Shown here: piece after piece, positions 1 through 9,574 of the stretch | Layout: each line of letters starts with the position of its first letter | How positions within the stretch are numbered: the stretch's first letter is position 1 | Assembly: GCF_900457465.1 (NCBI RefSeq) | Contig: NZ_UAUU01000005.1 | Span: 186,001-250,000 of the forward strand | Length of the DNA stretch: 64,000 nt | Direction: 5' to 3' | DNA from: Sphingobacterium multivorum | GTDB taxonomy: Bacteria; Bacteroidota; Bacteroidia; Sphingobacteriales; Sphingobacteriaceae | Position numbers and translations under genes: made by a program | The notes under the pieces: generated by a model | Database searches by the model: none | Told to the model about the DNA's origin: nothing | The model's input: the letters and a program-made list of their open reading frames with translations, nothing else

Positions 1-2274
1 CCTCAACTTTCCAAAACTCAACCACGATGGCTTTAGATATTCTGAAAAGATAAATGATCCCGAAACTGCTGGATAAACCGAGTTCAATTTATTATCCACT
101 CCCGGAGTTGCTAGCGTAGAAAACCAGTCAGAGCGCAAACTACCTGTCAGATAGGCGACATCTTTATAAGCAAATTCTAAGGTACCGTAAGTAGACTGTG
201 TCTCCGATTCGCTTTCGAGATACGCTACCGATTTATTTTTTGCATTCAAAATATTGTAAACACCGAATATCGCGAAGTCGGTACCCAAATTTGTCGTTTG
301 TCTGATTTTAGTATTTCTGTAACTCGCTCCGAGATTAGGCGTCAGGGTATAATCTCCGAAAGTGAATGACTTACCAACCAAAACATCCGTATTAATATCC
401 GCAAATTTGGTTTCTTGTTCAGCGATTTTACCATTTTCATAATAACCCGTACCAGAAGGCAATACATTTTTATAATGATCAGTATAGCCATCCCGTCCCG
501 CTCTTCCTTGAACAAACAAACCGTTGCCCATCGTATATTTAGCCGTAACAGAGGCTATGGAGCGGTCACGATTGGTGTTATTGATAAACTCATTTGCAGC
601 AAACCAAGGGTTGGTCGCATACACATTGCCTGAATTATAGAGTATCTCTTTTCCATTGCCATCCTTCCATGGCTTCAAATCATTGACATTAATGCTCGAT
701 GGCAAAAACATAACGTTGTAATTGGCGTTTCCTGCACCGTCAGAAACCATTGGACGATTTTTGACCTGCTCCAAAATCATGTTGTAACGCGCATCAATCG
801 TCAAACCTTTGAGTGGTTCAAAAAGTCCGACCAAATTAAACGACTGTCTTTTCAGTCCCGAATTTGGAACAACAGACCTGTTATTGACATCTGTTCCCGA
901 CAGACGGATAGATCCGCCATCAAATGATTTATTTAATGCCAGCGTATTTGTCCATGTTGAACCCGTACGATAAAACCTATCTAAATTCCCTTTTTGTAAT
1001 GAATATGGTCTTGATACACCGTCAAATTGGACTACGGGAGAACCGTCCAATTTAGCTCCCCAGCTCGATCCGCCCACTTGGGCCGCTCCTGCTTGGGTTG
1101 TTGGCTTCTCACCGTTCGCCCCCTGACCATACACTGTTTGCCAATTGGTGTTGTCAATGATCTGCTCGGCAACAAGGTTACTATTGAAATCGATCGAATT
1201 ACCTTTACCTGATTTTGTCGTAATGAGGATAACACCAGCTTTCGCTCTTGAGCCATATAATGCTGATGCTGCCGCACCTTTTAGAACCGAAATACTTTCA
1301 ATATCGTCTGGGTTGATATTGCCGATCGCATCACCAAGATCGGGTGCATTATCCCATTGGCTTCCTGAGTTTCCCTTGGAATTAGCATTTCCAATTCCTA
1401 CTGGTTTACTTTCCATGGGGATACCATTGATTACGTATAATGGCTGATTTGTTTGGTTCAAACTTGATACCCCACGAATGGTCACATTGGACGCAGCTCC
1501 AGCCCCACCAGATGTAGAACTGATATCCAATCCGGCCACCTTTCCTACGAGTGAATTCATCACATTATTTTCACGGGCTGTGGTTAGTGATTCACCGGCA
1601 ACCTGCGTAACAGAATACCCCAACGAGCGTTTCTCTTTCTTCATACCCAATGCCGTCACAACAACCTCATTGAGCATCCGATTGTCTTCCAATAAAACAA
1701 TTTTCAGATCACCCTCTTTGGTTACGGCCACTTCTTGCGAAGTGTAACCTGCAAAAGAAATAATTAAGGTGTTTCCAGTTGCGGCATCGATCGTAAAACG
1801 TCCATTGATATCTGTTGCCCGCCCCACCGCGGTTCCCTTAACACGTACCGTGGCACCAGCTAAGGGATTGCCCTTATCGTCCGTGACGACACCTGCGACA
1901 GCTACCTGCTGTTGTTGACTGACAACCACAAGACCTTCCTTAGAAACGGAGTAAACCAATCCACTTTTATTGAAAAGCTTAGCCAATACATCCAATACCT
2001 TGGTATTATTCGCATTGACTGACACTTCTTTATTTAAATTTTCGTTCGTCGAATTATAGACAAAGTAATAATCACTTTGCTCTTCGATCATTTTAAGTAC
2101 CTTGCTCAGTTTTGTTTTTTGGACATCCAAGGAGACTTTTTGTTGGGAAAATACATTTGCCGAAACATTCATAACAGCACACGTAGTCATAATTAAGGCT
2201 AGTTTCATCCGGATAATGAATCTAAAATGCACAATATATCCATTGCGCATTTGCAATAAGCAATTTTTAATCAT
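1..2274 (-). CDS. SusC/RagA-family TonB-dependent receptor with STN domain (partial, C-terminus beyond window)
   Basis: Outer-membrane TonB-dependent receptor that should import a glycan or other ligand. The frame stays open from the ATG at 2272-2274 to base 1 (758 codons), so the gene runs out of the window. After a signal peptide, an STN (secretin/TonB short N-terminal) domain lies at about residues 42-115. A carboxypeptidase-regulatory-like domain (GVVTDDKGNPLAGATV) follows at about 123-200, then the TonB plug from about 208 with LNEVVVTALG and NPDDIESISVLKGAAASALYGS. The in-window end reads FGKLR, a typical mid-barrel motif of the family. An internal Met (MKLALIMTTC) starts a cleaner signal peptide than the first ATG. 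The STN domain marks a receptor that signals through FecR and an ECF sigma factor, and both genes lie directly upstream on the same strand. No SusD is visible because the window ends. Confidence 0.93.
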   Translation of the reverse strand, partial: MIKNCLLQMRNGYIVHFRFIIRMKLALIMTTCAVMNVSANVFSQQKVSLDVQKTKLSKVLKMIEEQSDYYFVYNSTNENLNKEVSVNANNTKVLDVLAKLFNKSGLVYSVSKEGLVVVSQQQQVAVAGVVTDDKGNPLAGATVRVKGTAVGRATDINGRFTIDAATGNTLIISFAGYTSQEVAVTKEGDLKIVLLEDNRMLNEVVVTALGMKKEKRSLGYSVTQVAGESLTTARENNVMNSLVGKVAGLDISSTSGGAGAASNVTIRGVSSLNQTNQPLYVINGIPMESKPVGIGNANSKGNSGSQWDNAPDLGDAIGNINPDDIESISVLKGAAASALYGSRAKAGVILITTKSGKGNSIDFNSNLVAEQIIDNTNWQTVYGQGANGEKPTTQAGAAQVGGSSWGAKLDGSPVVQFDGVSRPYSLQKGNLDRFYRTGSTWTNTLALNKSFDGGSIRLSGTDVNNRSVVPNSGLKRQSFNLVGLFEPLKGLTIDARYNMILEQVKNRPMVSDGAGNANYNVMFLPSSINVNDLKPWKDGNGKEILYNSGNVYATNPWFAANEFINNTNRDRSIASVTAKYTMGNGLFVQGRAGRDGYTDHYKNVLPSGTGYYENGKIAEQETKFADINTDVLVGKSFTFGDYTLTPNLGASYRNTKIRQTTNLGTDFAIFGVYNILNAKNKSVAYLESESETQSTYGTLEFAYKDVAYLTGSLRSDWFSTLATPGVDNKLNSVYPAVSGSFIFSEYLKPSWLSFGKLR

Positions 2275-2350
2275 ATTTTAGTGTTGGTTAAAATTAATAT
2301 TAAGCAGCACGCCCCAATGTTGCTGCTTTTGGTTAATCATTTTTTCAATG

Positions 2351-2376
2351 AAGGATGGTGTTGGTCCACCATCCTT
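2351..2376. terminator. Hairpin between fecR and susC-like gene
   Basis: A 10-bp perfect stem (AAGGATGGTG / CACCATCCTT, six-base loop) lies between the FecR stop and the SusC start. The T-rich side is on the + strand, opposite to the flanking genes, so on the minus strand it may attenuate or protect RNA rather than fully terminate. Confidence 0.45.
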
Positions 2377-2377
2377 T

Positions 2378-3478
2378 TTACTTTTCTGATATAGTTATTT
2401 TTTTCCCATATACATTAAATTTAAAAGGTTCAACTTCCTGTAAAGCACTTAATACCTGAACAATACCTTCCTTGCTGAAGGTTGCCGTAAAGCGATATTG
2501 TTTTAATTGATCATTTTGGATTTGTATATCCACATCATACCAACGTTCCAGTGTTCTACGAAGTGATTCAAAATCTTGGTCCACGATTTCTAATCTATTT
2601 TCACGCCACGCAATGTCTGGTATTTCAGCTGTATTGGATTCTATTGTAGGGATATTCTCTATGGCAATTTCCTTAATCGGTAATTTGCTCACGTTTGGTT
2701 TATTGGTTTTACGAGCGATTGCTACTTCAGTTTGATTCTTAAAGATCGTGATTTTTTGATTCGGTTTTATGACAACAGAATTTTCACGCTGCCCTTTGCT
2801 CGTCATCTCAATAGAACCTTCCACTAGCAATGCTTCTGCTGTAGGTTCATCAGAATAACTCTTTACATTGAATGTTGTCCCCAGTACCTTGATATCAAAA
2901 TCAGCTGCCTGTACCACAAAAGGTTTCTCCTTATTCTTTGCTACCTGAAAATAGCCTTCACCAGCAAGCCGCACCACACGCAATTCCTGATTGAAATCTG
3001 CGGACAACTCTAATTTACTCGCAGAATTTAGCGTTACTGTACTTCCATCACTTAATTCGAAGGTCTTTTTCTCCCCATTTTTTGTTTGATATACTTGGCC
3101 GATTGCGCTTATTGGCAATGAGGAATCAACTTTACCGGGTTGAGCATAATACCAAACTCCGCCCGATACCAATGCAACAAGTACAGCGGCAATGGCTGCC
3201 CATTTGGGCCAGTTAAACCGAAAGGATGCCTGATGCTCCACTGGAACATTCTGCAGATCTGTCTTCAATTTTTCCAATTGCTCATTCACAGGTCGACGAT
3301 TGCCAACCAAGAGTTGATAGAGGCGTTTGGCTTTCAGAATCGTCTCCGCTTGTTCTGGATGGTTCAGGCTATATTGTTGCCAGTACAGAATACAGTTTTT
3401 ATCTTCTCCCGAACAATACTTTTGAAAAGTATCGTCAATCAAAAAATCTTCTAACTGTTTATAATCTTTTTGGCTCAT
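2378..3478 (-). CDS. FecR-family anti-sigma factor (transmembrane sensor)
   Basis: Inner-membrane anti-sigma factor that holds the neighbouring ECF sigma factor and receives the signal from the STN domain of the downstream receptor. The 366-residue protein is of usual length. It has a cytoplasmic N-terminal region, one transmembrane helix at about residues 91-110 (WAAIAAVLVALVSGGVWYY), a periplasmic FecR domain at about 130-225 with VLGTTFNVKSY, and a C-terminal DUF4974-type domain from about 295 (RTLERWYDVDIQI ... FSKEGIVQVLSAL). It sits between the sigma gene (190 bp upstream) and the SusC-like gene (104 bp downstream), the standard order of these cell-surface signalling sets in Bacteroidota. 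Confidence 0.95.
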   Translation of the reverse strand: MSQKDYKQLEDFLIDDTFQKYCSGEDKNCILYWQQYSLNHPEQAETILKAKRLYQLLVGNRRPVNEQLEKLKTDLQNVPVEHQASFRFNWPKWAAIAAVLVALVSGGVWYYAQPGKVDSSLPISAIGQVYQTKNGEKKTFELSDGSTVTLNSASKLELSADFNQELRVVRLAGEGYFQVAKNKEKPFVVQAADFDIKVLGTTFNVKSYSDEPTAEALLVEGSIEMTSKGQRENSVVIKPNQKITIFKNQTEVAIARKTNKPNVSKLPIKEIAIENIPTIESNTAEIPDIAWRENRLEIVDQDFESLRRTLERWYDVDIQIQNDQLKQYRFTATFSKEGIVQVLSALQEVEPFKFNVYGKKITISEK

Positions 3479-3667
3479 TCTTTTGGGTATTTACTCTATA
3501 GTGCCCAAAAGACGTTCTTTTGCCTAAAGAAAATTTAAAATATTTCATAAAACACTGAAATTCAGATTTTTATTTTAAATAAAGAATACAAGAATAGCAT
3601 TCTGTAATAGTTTTCAGCGCATGCTAAACGATTATTGGATCTGCAAAGGAACCACAACAGGTTAAAC

Positions 3668-4225
3668 TTAAATATCTTTTAACTCTTCCCGTAGGATTTT
3701 CAAAGCATCGTAAAGCGTATTATAGGCTGTCTTTACAGACATTTGTGTAATTTCTGAGATTTTTTCATACGAATATCCCTCAAAGAACTTGAGATTCACC
3801 AGCTGTTTTTGACGAAATGATAACTTCTCCAGTGCTTCTTTCAAACGGATCTGTATGATTTCATTCGTCTGTACTTTGATGACAAACTCCTCATAGGGCA
3901 TCTCCACCCAATCATCTTCAGCTTTTACATGTTGAAGGGCTGTATTTATTTTATGTTGTTTCTCCAGCAAACGCAGAATACGTCTTTTTAAAAAAGTAAT
4001 GAGATAGGACTGTACATTTTCGACCCGGTCAAGCTGTTCTCGTTTTTCCCAAATTTTCACAAATACCTGATCGGTTGCTTCACTTGCCAGGTCACTATCG
4101 CCACATGTACGTATTCCAAAATTGACAAGCTCTTGATAGAGTGCCGCATATAGGTCAAAGAAAGCCGTTTCGTCTCCAGTACGAATACGTTCCCACAATA
4201 AGCGGTACCCCATTTTATTTCTCAT
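3668..4225 (-). CDS. RNA polymerase ECF-type sigma factor
   Basis: Extracytoplasmic-function sigma factor of 185 residues that should direct transcription of the adjacent receptor locus when released by FecR. Region 2 is visible at about residues 20-90 (FFDLYAALYQELVNFG ... DQVFVKIWEKREQL). Region 4 lies at about 120-178 with the helix-turn-helix FFEGYSYEKISEITQMSVKTAYNTLYDAL. The start is the first ATG after an AT-rich leader; a second Met follows five residues later and is an alternative. It is the first gene of a leftward sigma-FecR-SusC unit. Confidence 0.95.
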   Translation of the reverse strand: MRNKMGYRLLWERIRTGDETAFFDLYAALYQELVNFGIRTCGDSDLASEATDQVFVKIWEKREQLDRVENVQSYLITFLKRRILRLLEKQHKINTALQHVKAEDDWVEMPYEEFVIKVQTNEIIQIRLKEALEKLSFRQKQLVNLKFFEGYSYEKISEITQMSVKTAYNTLYDALKILREELKDI

Positions 4226-4440
4226 AATAAAGCATATAATCCGAAAAAAGGCTAATATAAGTCCTCAGTTCCAAAAGTATAAACTTAATCGGTAAAAGGA
4301 GAAAGAAACGAAAAATTACATTGAAGCGAAGAACAAAGTCAATCGTTTGAATTGAATAGTGTAATTTAGTTCCTAAATTAAGAATATAAAAAGTAAAAAC
4401 TCAGCAGCAGTATACAGCCGTTGATTAGATTTAAACTCAC

Positions 4441-4959
4441 ATGAAAACTATTTTTGCCATTGTTGGTAGCGCCAGTGCACATTCATCCAATCATCATATT
4501 GTAAATCACCTCCAACAGGAGATCAATGCCGATATCCATTTCACCCTATTTGATCGTCTTAAAGAACTGCCTCATTTTGATCCAGAGGAGAGCCAATCTC
4601 ATCCACCTATTGAAATTATTGCACTTCGCCAGGTAATCAATGACGCCGATTTAGTATTGATCAGCAGCCCTGAATATATTTTCAGTGTACCCAGTGGATT
4701 AAAAAATCTACTTGAATGGTGCGCCGCAACGACGGTTTTCACCGATAAGCCCGTTAGTATCATTACTGCTGCTGCGCAAGGCGAAACAGCGCATGTCGAA
4801 CTACAGCGTATCCTGCAGGGATTAGGAGCTCAAATTGACGAAAAAAGAAATCTACTCATACAAGGAGTCAAAGGAAAACTGGATGCTACGGGAGCAATTT
4901 GGGACGAACAGCTCAATTTAGATCTAGAAAAGCTGGCCACACAACTTAATGAATATTAA
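4441..4959 (+). CDS. NADPH-dependent FMN reductase family protein
   Basis: Flavodoxin-fold oxidoreductase of 172 residues, a normal length for the NADPH-dependent FMN/azo reductase family. The N-terminus IFAIVGSASAHSSNH forms the first strand and phosphate loop. The motif SSPEYIFSVPSGLKNLLEWC at about residues 79-98 matches the family pattern PEYN-x-S-x-P-x-x-LKNA-x-DW that contacts the flavin. Predicted to be cytosolic, reducing FMN or quinone/azo substrates with NAD(P)H; the substrate cannot be told from sequence. It stands alone, divergent from the sigma gene at 4225, and may be transcribed with the two small genes downstream, though those appear to have their own promoters. Confidence 0.88.
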   Translation: MKTIFAIVGSASAHSSNHHIVNHLQQEINADIHFTLFDRLKELPHFDPEESQSHPPIEIIALRQVINDADLVLISSPEYIFSVPSGLKNLLEWCAATTVFTDKPVSIITAAAQGETAHVELQRILQGLGAQIDEKRNLLIQGVKGKLDATGAIWDEQLNLDLEKLATQLNEY

Positions 4960-5029
4960 TACACACTAAGTTCTGTTCCATTTTCATTCAAACCATAGAA
5001 ATTAGCATAATCCATAATTTGAAGATTAT

Positions 5030-5037
5030 TATCTTTA
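5030..5037 (+). promoter_or_regulatory. Bacteroidota -7 box (TATCTTTA) abutting the VF530 start
   Basis: TATCTTTA fits the TAnnTTTG consensus with one mismatch and lies 4 nt before the ATG at 5042. If used, transcription would begin at or next to the start codon, giving a leaderless or nearly leaderless mRNA. No clear -33 TTG was found. Confidence 0.4.
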
Positions 5038-5041
5038 CGAC

Positions 5042-5263
5042 ATGCAAGAACAAATTAATAATCCATTACACGGAAAAAGACTCGACACCATTATTGAATA
5101 TTTAGTGGAGTATTATGGCTGGGAAGAGTTGGGACAACGCATATCCATCCGTTGCTTCAATGAAAATCCGAGTGTCAAATCATCCCTAACTTTCTTAAGG
5201 AAAACACCTTGGGCAAGAGAGAAGGTCGAGCAACTCTATGTAAAAACCTTGTTGAAGAAATAA
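5042..5263 (+). CDS. VF530-family (DUF2132) small protein
   Basis: A 73-residue protein matching the VF530/DUF2132 family, small helical proteins of unknown role sometimes described as DNA-binding. Recognisable pieces are [21 protein letters not shown] near the N-terminus, then [24 protein letters not shown], where the FLRKTPWAR block is the family hallmark. Length is typical. It lies 82 bp after the FMN reductase and 55 bp before the J-domain/KTSC gene, all on the + strand. No catalytic residues are apparent. Confidence 0.85.
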   Translation: MQEQINNPLHGKRLDTIIEYLVEYYGWEELGQRISIRCFNENPSVKSSLTFLRKTPWAREKVEQLYVKTLLKK

Positions 5264-5305
5264 GAAAATTTCTTATTTCATAGCGAATAATCTGATTATT
5301 AAGCA

Positions 5306-5313
5306 TATCTTTG
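5306..5313 (+). promoter_or_regulatory. Bacteroidota -7 box (TATCTTTG) abutting the J-domain/KTSC gene
   Basis: A perfect TAnnTTTG element ends 5 nt before the ATG at 5319, again predicting a transcript with almost no 5' leader. The same arrangement precedes the gene just upstream. Confidence 0.5.
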
Positions 5314-5318
5314 CCGCC

Positions 5319-5768
5319 ATGAAAAAAATTGCCGACTACCGGAAGTTACTTAATGTAGATAAATCTGTGGATCTGAAAACCCTAAAATCTACTTACCGGA
5401 CAATCATGAAAGAATGTCATCCCGATAAATTTGTCAATGATGAAGAAGGTCGTTTGGCTGCAGAGCAAAAAAGTGTTGAAATGATCGAAGCATACCATTT
5501 TCTGGTAAGCATTTGTCCGGAAACATTAGAGCAACAGTTACCAATCTACACGGAGACAATTACCAATTCTGGTATTCAGGATATTGACTGGAAAGGACAA
5601 ATATTGACAGTCACTTTTCACGATGGTAGTCAATATGAATATTTTGGTGTTCAGCGGAATGACTATATTAAATTTGTCAACGCAGATTCTTTAGGTCGAT
5701 TTGCCCGCAGACACATCTTCCATTCTTATCCTTACCGTAATGTATTAAAGACTGCGACAGTCGCTTAA
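5319..5768 (+). CDS. J-domain protein with C-terminal KTSC domain
   Basis: A 149-residue fusion of two small domains. Residues 1-65 form a DnaJ-like J domain (YRKLLNVDKSVDLKTLKSTYR) with the catalytic HPDK tetrad at about residues 34-37, which stimulates Hsp70 ATPase activity. Residues 88-146 form a KTSC domain (DIDWKGQILTVTFHDGSQYEY ... SYPYR), named for its similarity to the C-terminus of some lysyl-tRNA synthetases. This fused architecture is known in Bacteroidota, but its client is unknown. Predicted cytosolic. A hairpin terminator follows. Confidence 0.88.
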   Translation: MKKIADYRKLLNVDKSVDLKTLKSTYRTIMKECHPDKFVNDEEGRLAAEQKSVEMIEAYHFLVSICPETLEQQLPIYTETITNSGIQDIDWKGQILTVTFHDGSQYEYFGVQRNDYIKFVNADSLGRFARRHIFHSYPYRNVLKTATVA

Positions 5769-5798
5769 ACACTGTTCTCCAATCAGCTATACAAAGAT

Positions 5799-5831
5799 AA
5801 ACGCCCGCTATCAAATTGATATTGGGCGTTT
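5799..5831 (+). terminator. Hairpin terminator after J-domain/KTSC gene
   Basis: AAACGCCC pairs with GGGCGTTT, and an inner ATCAA/TTGAT stem extends it. The downstream T-tract is weak (TTTACG), so termination is likely but not certain. Confidence 0.6.
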
Positions 5832-5896
5832 ACGTAAAATGTTAAATGTTTAAAAGCTATCTATAGAACAACACTATTAACAAATAGTTTTCAGTT

Positions 5897-7685
5897 TTAT
5901 AATTTTAACATCAGCCCTGCCATTCCACCGCCATAAAATGTATTTCGTGTTCGGTCTCTTCGCCAAGCTTTCCATACCGTACTACCGCCAGAAATTGTAT
6001 TTTCATCTCGCTCCGCATAGTTCAAACTGGGAGCAACAAATATAGATATACGGTCACTTAATTTAAAGGCTGGAATTATCCGCAGCGAGGACTGATGGTT
6101 ATCCAGCATTTTAAATTTCTCGGTCAAAAGATTACGCGCTGTTATTTCAGTGCGGAGACTGAATTTAGACCCATTGAGCACTACAGCTCCTAACCCAGCT
6201 TCAAAGGCATATTTATCAGGTCGATTACCTTCAAGTGCCACATTGATCGATAATAGGCTATAAAGTACACGACCACCTGAACGAAATTGCAGTCCGAGGT
6301 AGCTATCTTCATTAATTGCTATTGAAAGACTTTTCTCGCCATTTTTAATAAAATTGAGCAGACCAATGGGATAATCGCTGCTATCCGCGATATTGACGAT
6401 ACCGGCCAATTGAATTCCTTTTACTTTTTTTGCTTTATTGGCGAGGCCTGCAATTTGATTTCCAACAGTCGATTCGCTATGATTAAGTATACTGGCAAGC
6501 TGTACCGTTCCAGAAGCATCTTTCGTCAAATTTACAACTCCGGCAATCTGAACTCCTCTCACCGTATCTGCTTTGTTGAAAACACCCGCTATTTGTAGAC
6601 CTTTTACTTGCCCGACAACATGGTTTCCCACACCAGCGATCTGTACCCCACTTACATTTCCACCTACGCCATTAAAAACACCTGCCATTTGCAAACCTTT
6701 CATTTCTCCGAAAACACGGTTTCCTACACCGGCGAGCTGCACCCACGCACATTTCCGCCCACCGCATTGAACACCCCAGCCATCTGCATACCCTGCATAT
6801 CATATTGATTCATATTAAATACGCCACCGAGCTCCATACCTTTTACGCCCGCCGTAGATCCACCAATGATATTGATGGAAAATTTATTCACAATTTGCGA
6901 GCGTATAAAACCATGCGTACTTAATCCCGGTGTCATCGAAATTTGGTAAGGACTATACAAAAACATTCCACCTAAATTCATACTTTGGATCTTCTGGGCA
7001 GGCGAGAGAAACACCCCGTCCCCAAAAACGATCGATAAAGACCATGATCTTCTTCATAACCCTCAAAATAGCCATAATCACGCGTTTTCTTATCTCCAAT
7101 TTTCGCTTCTAATCGGAAAAATCACCATAACACTGGTATCCCGAAAAGCCTCCTTACTCACATTCACAGCAATGAGATTACTCCTTTTCTTTACATCTAG
7201 TTCAAAGTAGCCGTTTTGATCCGTCAATGTAGACAGTAAAGCATTTCGATCAAAGATACTCGCATTGGAAATCGGGCGGTTGGTTCGAATATTCTTGATA
7301 TAACCTGTTATAACCACTTTATTCTTAGTGGGTGTTTGTACTTCAAAATCTACCGACATCCGTTGTGGTGTATATTGAATGATAATATGTCTGCCCAGTT
7401 CTTTAAAAGAATATTCCTTTCCCAAAATCCCATCTAGATAATCGTACAAATTTCCTTTAAAAGGCTTGGTATGAATAACACTGTCTGTAGGATATTTCCA
7501 TTGAAGGAGAACAATACATCTTCCTTCTCTTTCAAAAGCTGAAAGATTTCACCTACTGTGGTCTCCGCAAAAACAGGCATCTGAATCTCTACAGCAAGCT
7601 TTTGCTGTGCTCGTCCCGAATGGAACGAACACAGCATTAAAATGAAGAGGTAAAGCTCTATCCTTTTTATAAAAAATAGTATCAT
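5897..7685 (-). pseudogene. STN + carboxypeptidase-regulatory-like surface protein with AGV-N repeats, frameshifted
   Basis: Four consecutive leftward fragments make one protein if indels are repaired. They give a signal peptide and STN domain (7685 to about 7440), a carboxypeptidase-regulatory-like domain (about 7440-7090), a linker, and then about ten degenerate repeats of the form G-x-Q-(I/L/M)-A-G-V-x-N (about 6830-6380) and a C-terminal beta-rich tail. Breaks are seen near 7481-7489 (apparent loss of one ACAG unit), 7099-7104 (A/T run), 7030-7050, and 6742-6744 (a G run one base short). Between breaks the frames are clean. The repeats resemble the surface-repeat proteins often annotated LA_2272 family. 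It is the third gene of a sigma-FecR unit, in the place where a receptor normally sits, so the STN domain may signal to the FecR upstream. It is either a recent pseudogene or an intact gene with sequence errors. Confidence 0.72.
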
Positions 7686-7733
7686 GTTGTTTTTATATAC
7701 AATTTTGTTCCGAAAATATATCTATTTGTTGGC

Positions 7734-8701
7734 TCATCTCGTCAGATGAATCTCCCTATCTTTCACATGGACTTTTAATCCAAATGTGCTAGAAATGACT
7801 TTCAAAATTTCAGTTAAACTATTTTGTTCGAATTTTGCTGTCAATAACAATTTCTGATCAGGAGAATGATCTATAATAATCGTATAGTCATAAGCTTGAT
7901 TGAGCACCTCGACAACACGTTTCAATGGGGTATTCTGAAAATCAAACACACGATCAACATAGTATTTATAAAACTGATCTTTGACAGGTTCCTTTCCTAC
8001 TTTTATCGTATCCCTGTCCCGGATCGTAATCATTTGTTGTGGCCGCAAAAGACTTCCTTATTTGCATACCCCACTTTGACCAATCCTGTAGCAACAATAA
8101 CTTCCGTCGCATCGGGTATCCGTCGCACATTAAAACTTGTGCCCAATACCGTGATTTTGGTTTTACCCGTTTCAATGACAAAGGGGTGCTTTTTATCCTT
8201 GTGAACCTGGAAAAACACTTCCCCTCTTTCCAGGGTCACGTTTCTATTTTTATTGGTCCAACGACTTGAATAAGCCAGCGATGTATTTTTATTTAGTGTA
8301 ACAACCGAGCCATCAGGAAGGGAATCTTGGCGCACTTGATCCCTGCTCGAAAGAAACATTTCTTCACGATGCGACTGATCAAATACATAGAATCCTACTG
8401 CACAGAGTATCAAGATACTCGCGGCGAGCCACCAGCTCCATTGCTTCACAGGAGTCATTTTTTGGGGTAACGACGCAGCTTCTGACGCTCTTTTATCTCG
8501 TACCACTTTGAAGTCAGCCCAAGCCTTATCCACATCCACATCAGGAACATCTAGGGGTTTCGGCAAACTATCCCAGATTTTTTTCATTTTTATGTATTCC
8601 TCCTTATTGTTGGCATCTTCTTCCAACCAATTTTTTATCATGGTATTCTCTACCTCGTTGGTCTCACCAACGATATATTTTTCTAACAGTTCCTTATTCA
8701 T
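7734..8701 (-). pseudogene. FecR-family anti-sigma factor, one frameshift
   Basis: The 5' part (8701-8030) gives the cytoplasmic region, a transmembrane helix at about residues 92-112 (WSWWLAASILILCAVGFYVF) and most of the periplasmic FecR domain ending in VLGTSFNVRRIPDATEVIV. The 3' part (8048-7734) gives the remaining FecR strands and the DUF4974-type C-terminus (VFDFQNTPLKRVVEVLNQAY). Adding one T to the four-base run at 8047-8050 restores a single frame of about 322 residues, a normal length. The ATG overlaps the sigma stop as ATGA, indicating translational coupling. It would regulate the sigma factor at 8698-9231 in response to the STN protein downstream. Confidence 0.85.
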
Positions 8702-9231
8702 AGCCTATAGATAAGAAAGCAAATAATCAATGTTAAATAATCCACAAGTTCAATACGCAAATGTCGCAGCGCCTTACTCATATGTCCCTCAACAGTCTTT
8801 ATCGACAGATCCAAGGTTACTGCGATATCCTTATACTTCATTTCCTGAAAACGGCTTAACTCAAAAACCGTCCGACTTTTTTCGGGTAATTCCGCCAAGG
8901 CAATCTGGAGCCTTTCGTCCAAATCCCGTGTACTTTCATCAACTGCAGGCGCAAAATCCTGTTTATGCTGCTCATGTGATTGATATTTTAGCTTTCGTTG
9001 CTCCTTTTTTAGCACATTCATACTTTCATTATAAATAGCCCGATATAAATAAGCTTTTAATGAAGTATGTATCTGCTCCTCCCAATCGCGTTCCCAAAGC
9101 CGCAAAAACACCTGTTGCACAACCTCTTCCGCCACATCACTATCACCTAGATATCGATAGGCATAACGATGTAACTCCTTGTAATGTGTGCGAAAAAGCT
9201 GCTCAAAATTCTTTTCTTTATTTTCCGACAT
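8698..9231 (-). CDS. RNA polymerase ECF-type sigma factor (Bacteroides expansion family type)
   Basis: A 177-residue ECF sigma factor. Region 2 (FEQLFRTHYKELHRYAYRYL ... VVQQVFLRLWERDW) is at about residues 8-75. Region 4 (LPEKSRTVFELSRFQEMKYKD ... LSIKTVEGHMSKALRHLR) is at about 115-165. It heads the leftward unit sigma-FecR-STN/repeat protein and overlaps the fecR start by 4 nt. The C-terminal hydrophobic tail (LTLIICFLIYRL) is longer than the conserved region and probably has no role of its own. Confidence 0.95.
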   Translation of the reverse strand: MSENKEKNFEQLFRTHYKELHRYAYRYLGDSDVAEEVVQQVFLRLWERDWEEQIHTSLKAYLYRAIYNESMNVLKKEQRKLKYQSHEQHKQDFAPAVDESTRDLDERLQIALAELPEKSRTVFELSRFQEMKYKDIAVTLDLSIKTVEGHMSKALRHLRIELVDYLTLIICFLIYRL

Positions 9232-9574
9232 TGATCAATTCTATTGTTTAAATAATCCGCTCTATTAGTAAGACATCCTAATAGACTGTTACCCTTACAA
9301 ATTTTTCATTTTTTTATCAGCTTCAATGACCTGAATCAGGTGATCGCAAATCCCTAAGTCGAACCTATTCTGAAATCTTTTCATATCAATACGACAACAA
9401 GCACAGTCCATTTCCCATCTGAAAAATGGGATTCACCCGAGAAGAAGTATAGAAAAGCTATTGTTATCACTAAAGGTAAGTCATCTATTTTATAAAATAT
9501 TTTTTTTCTAAGGGTATACAGTTTTTCCGTTGTCATAAAGGAAAGAACAATATACAATTGATAACAAAAATAAT
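9232..9574. other. Intergenic region between divergent sigma and outer-membrane protein genes
   Basis: An AT-rich 343-bp spacer that should hold both divergent promoters. A small CCCAT/ATGGG inverted pair occurs near 9413-9431. No supported gene was found. Confidence 0.6.

Noticed and set aside
415..1747. Several + strand open frames of 60-100 residues
   Set aside because: They are antisense shadows of the SusC-like receptor on the minus strand, with no family motifs or ribosome sites.
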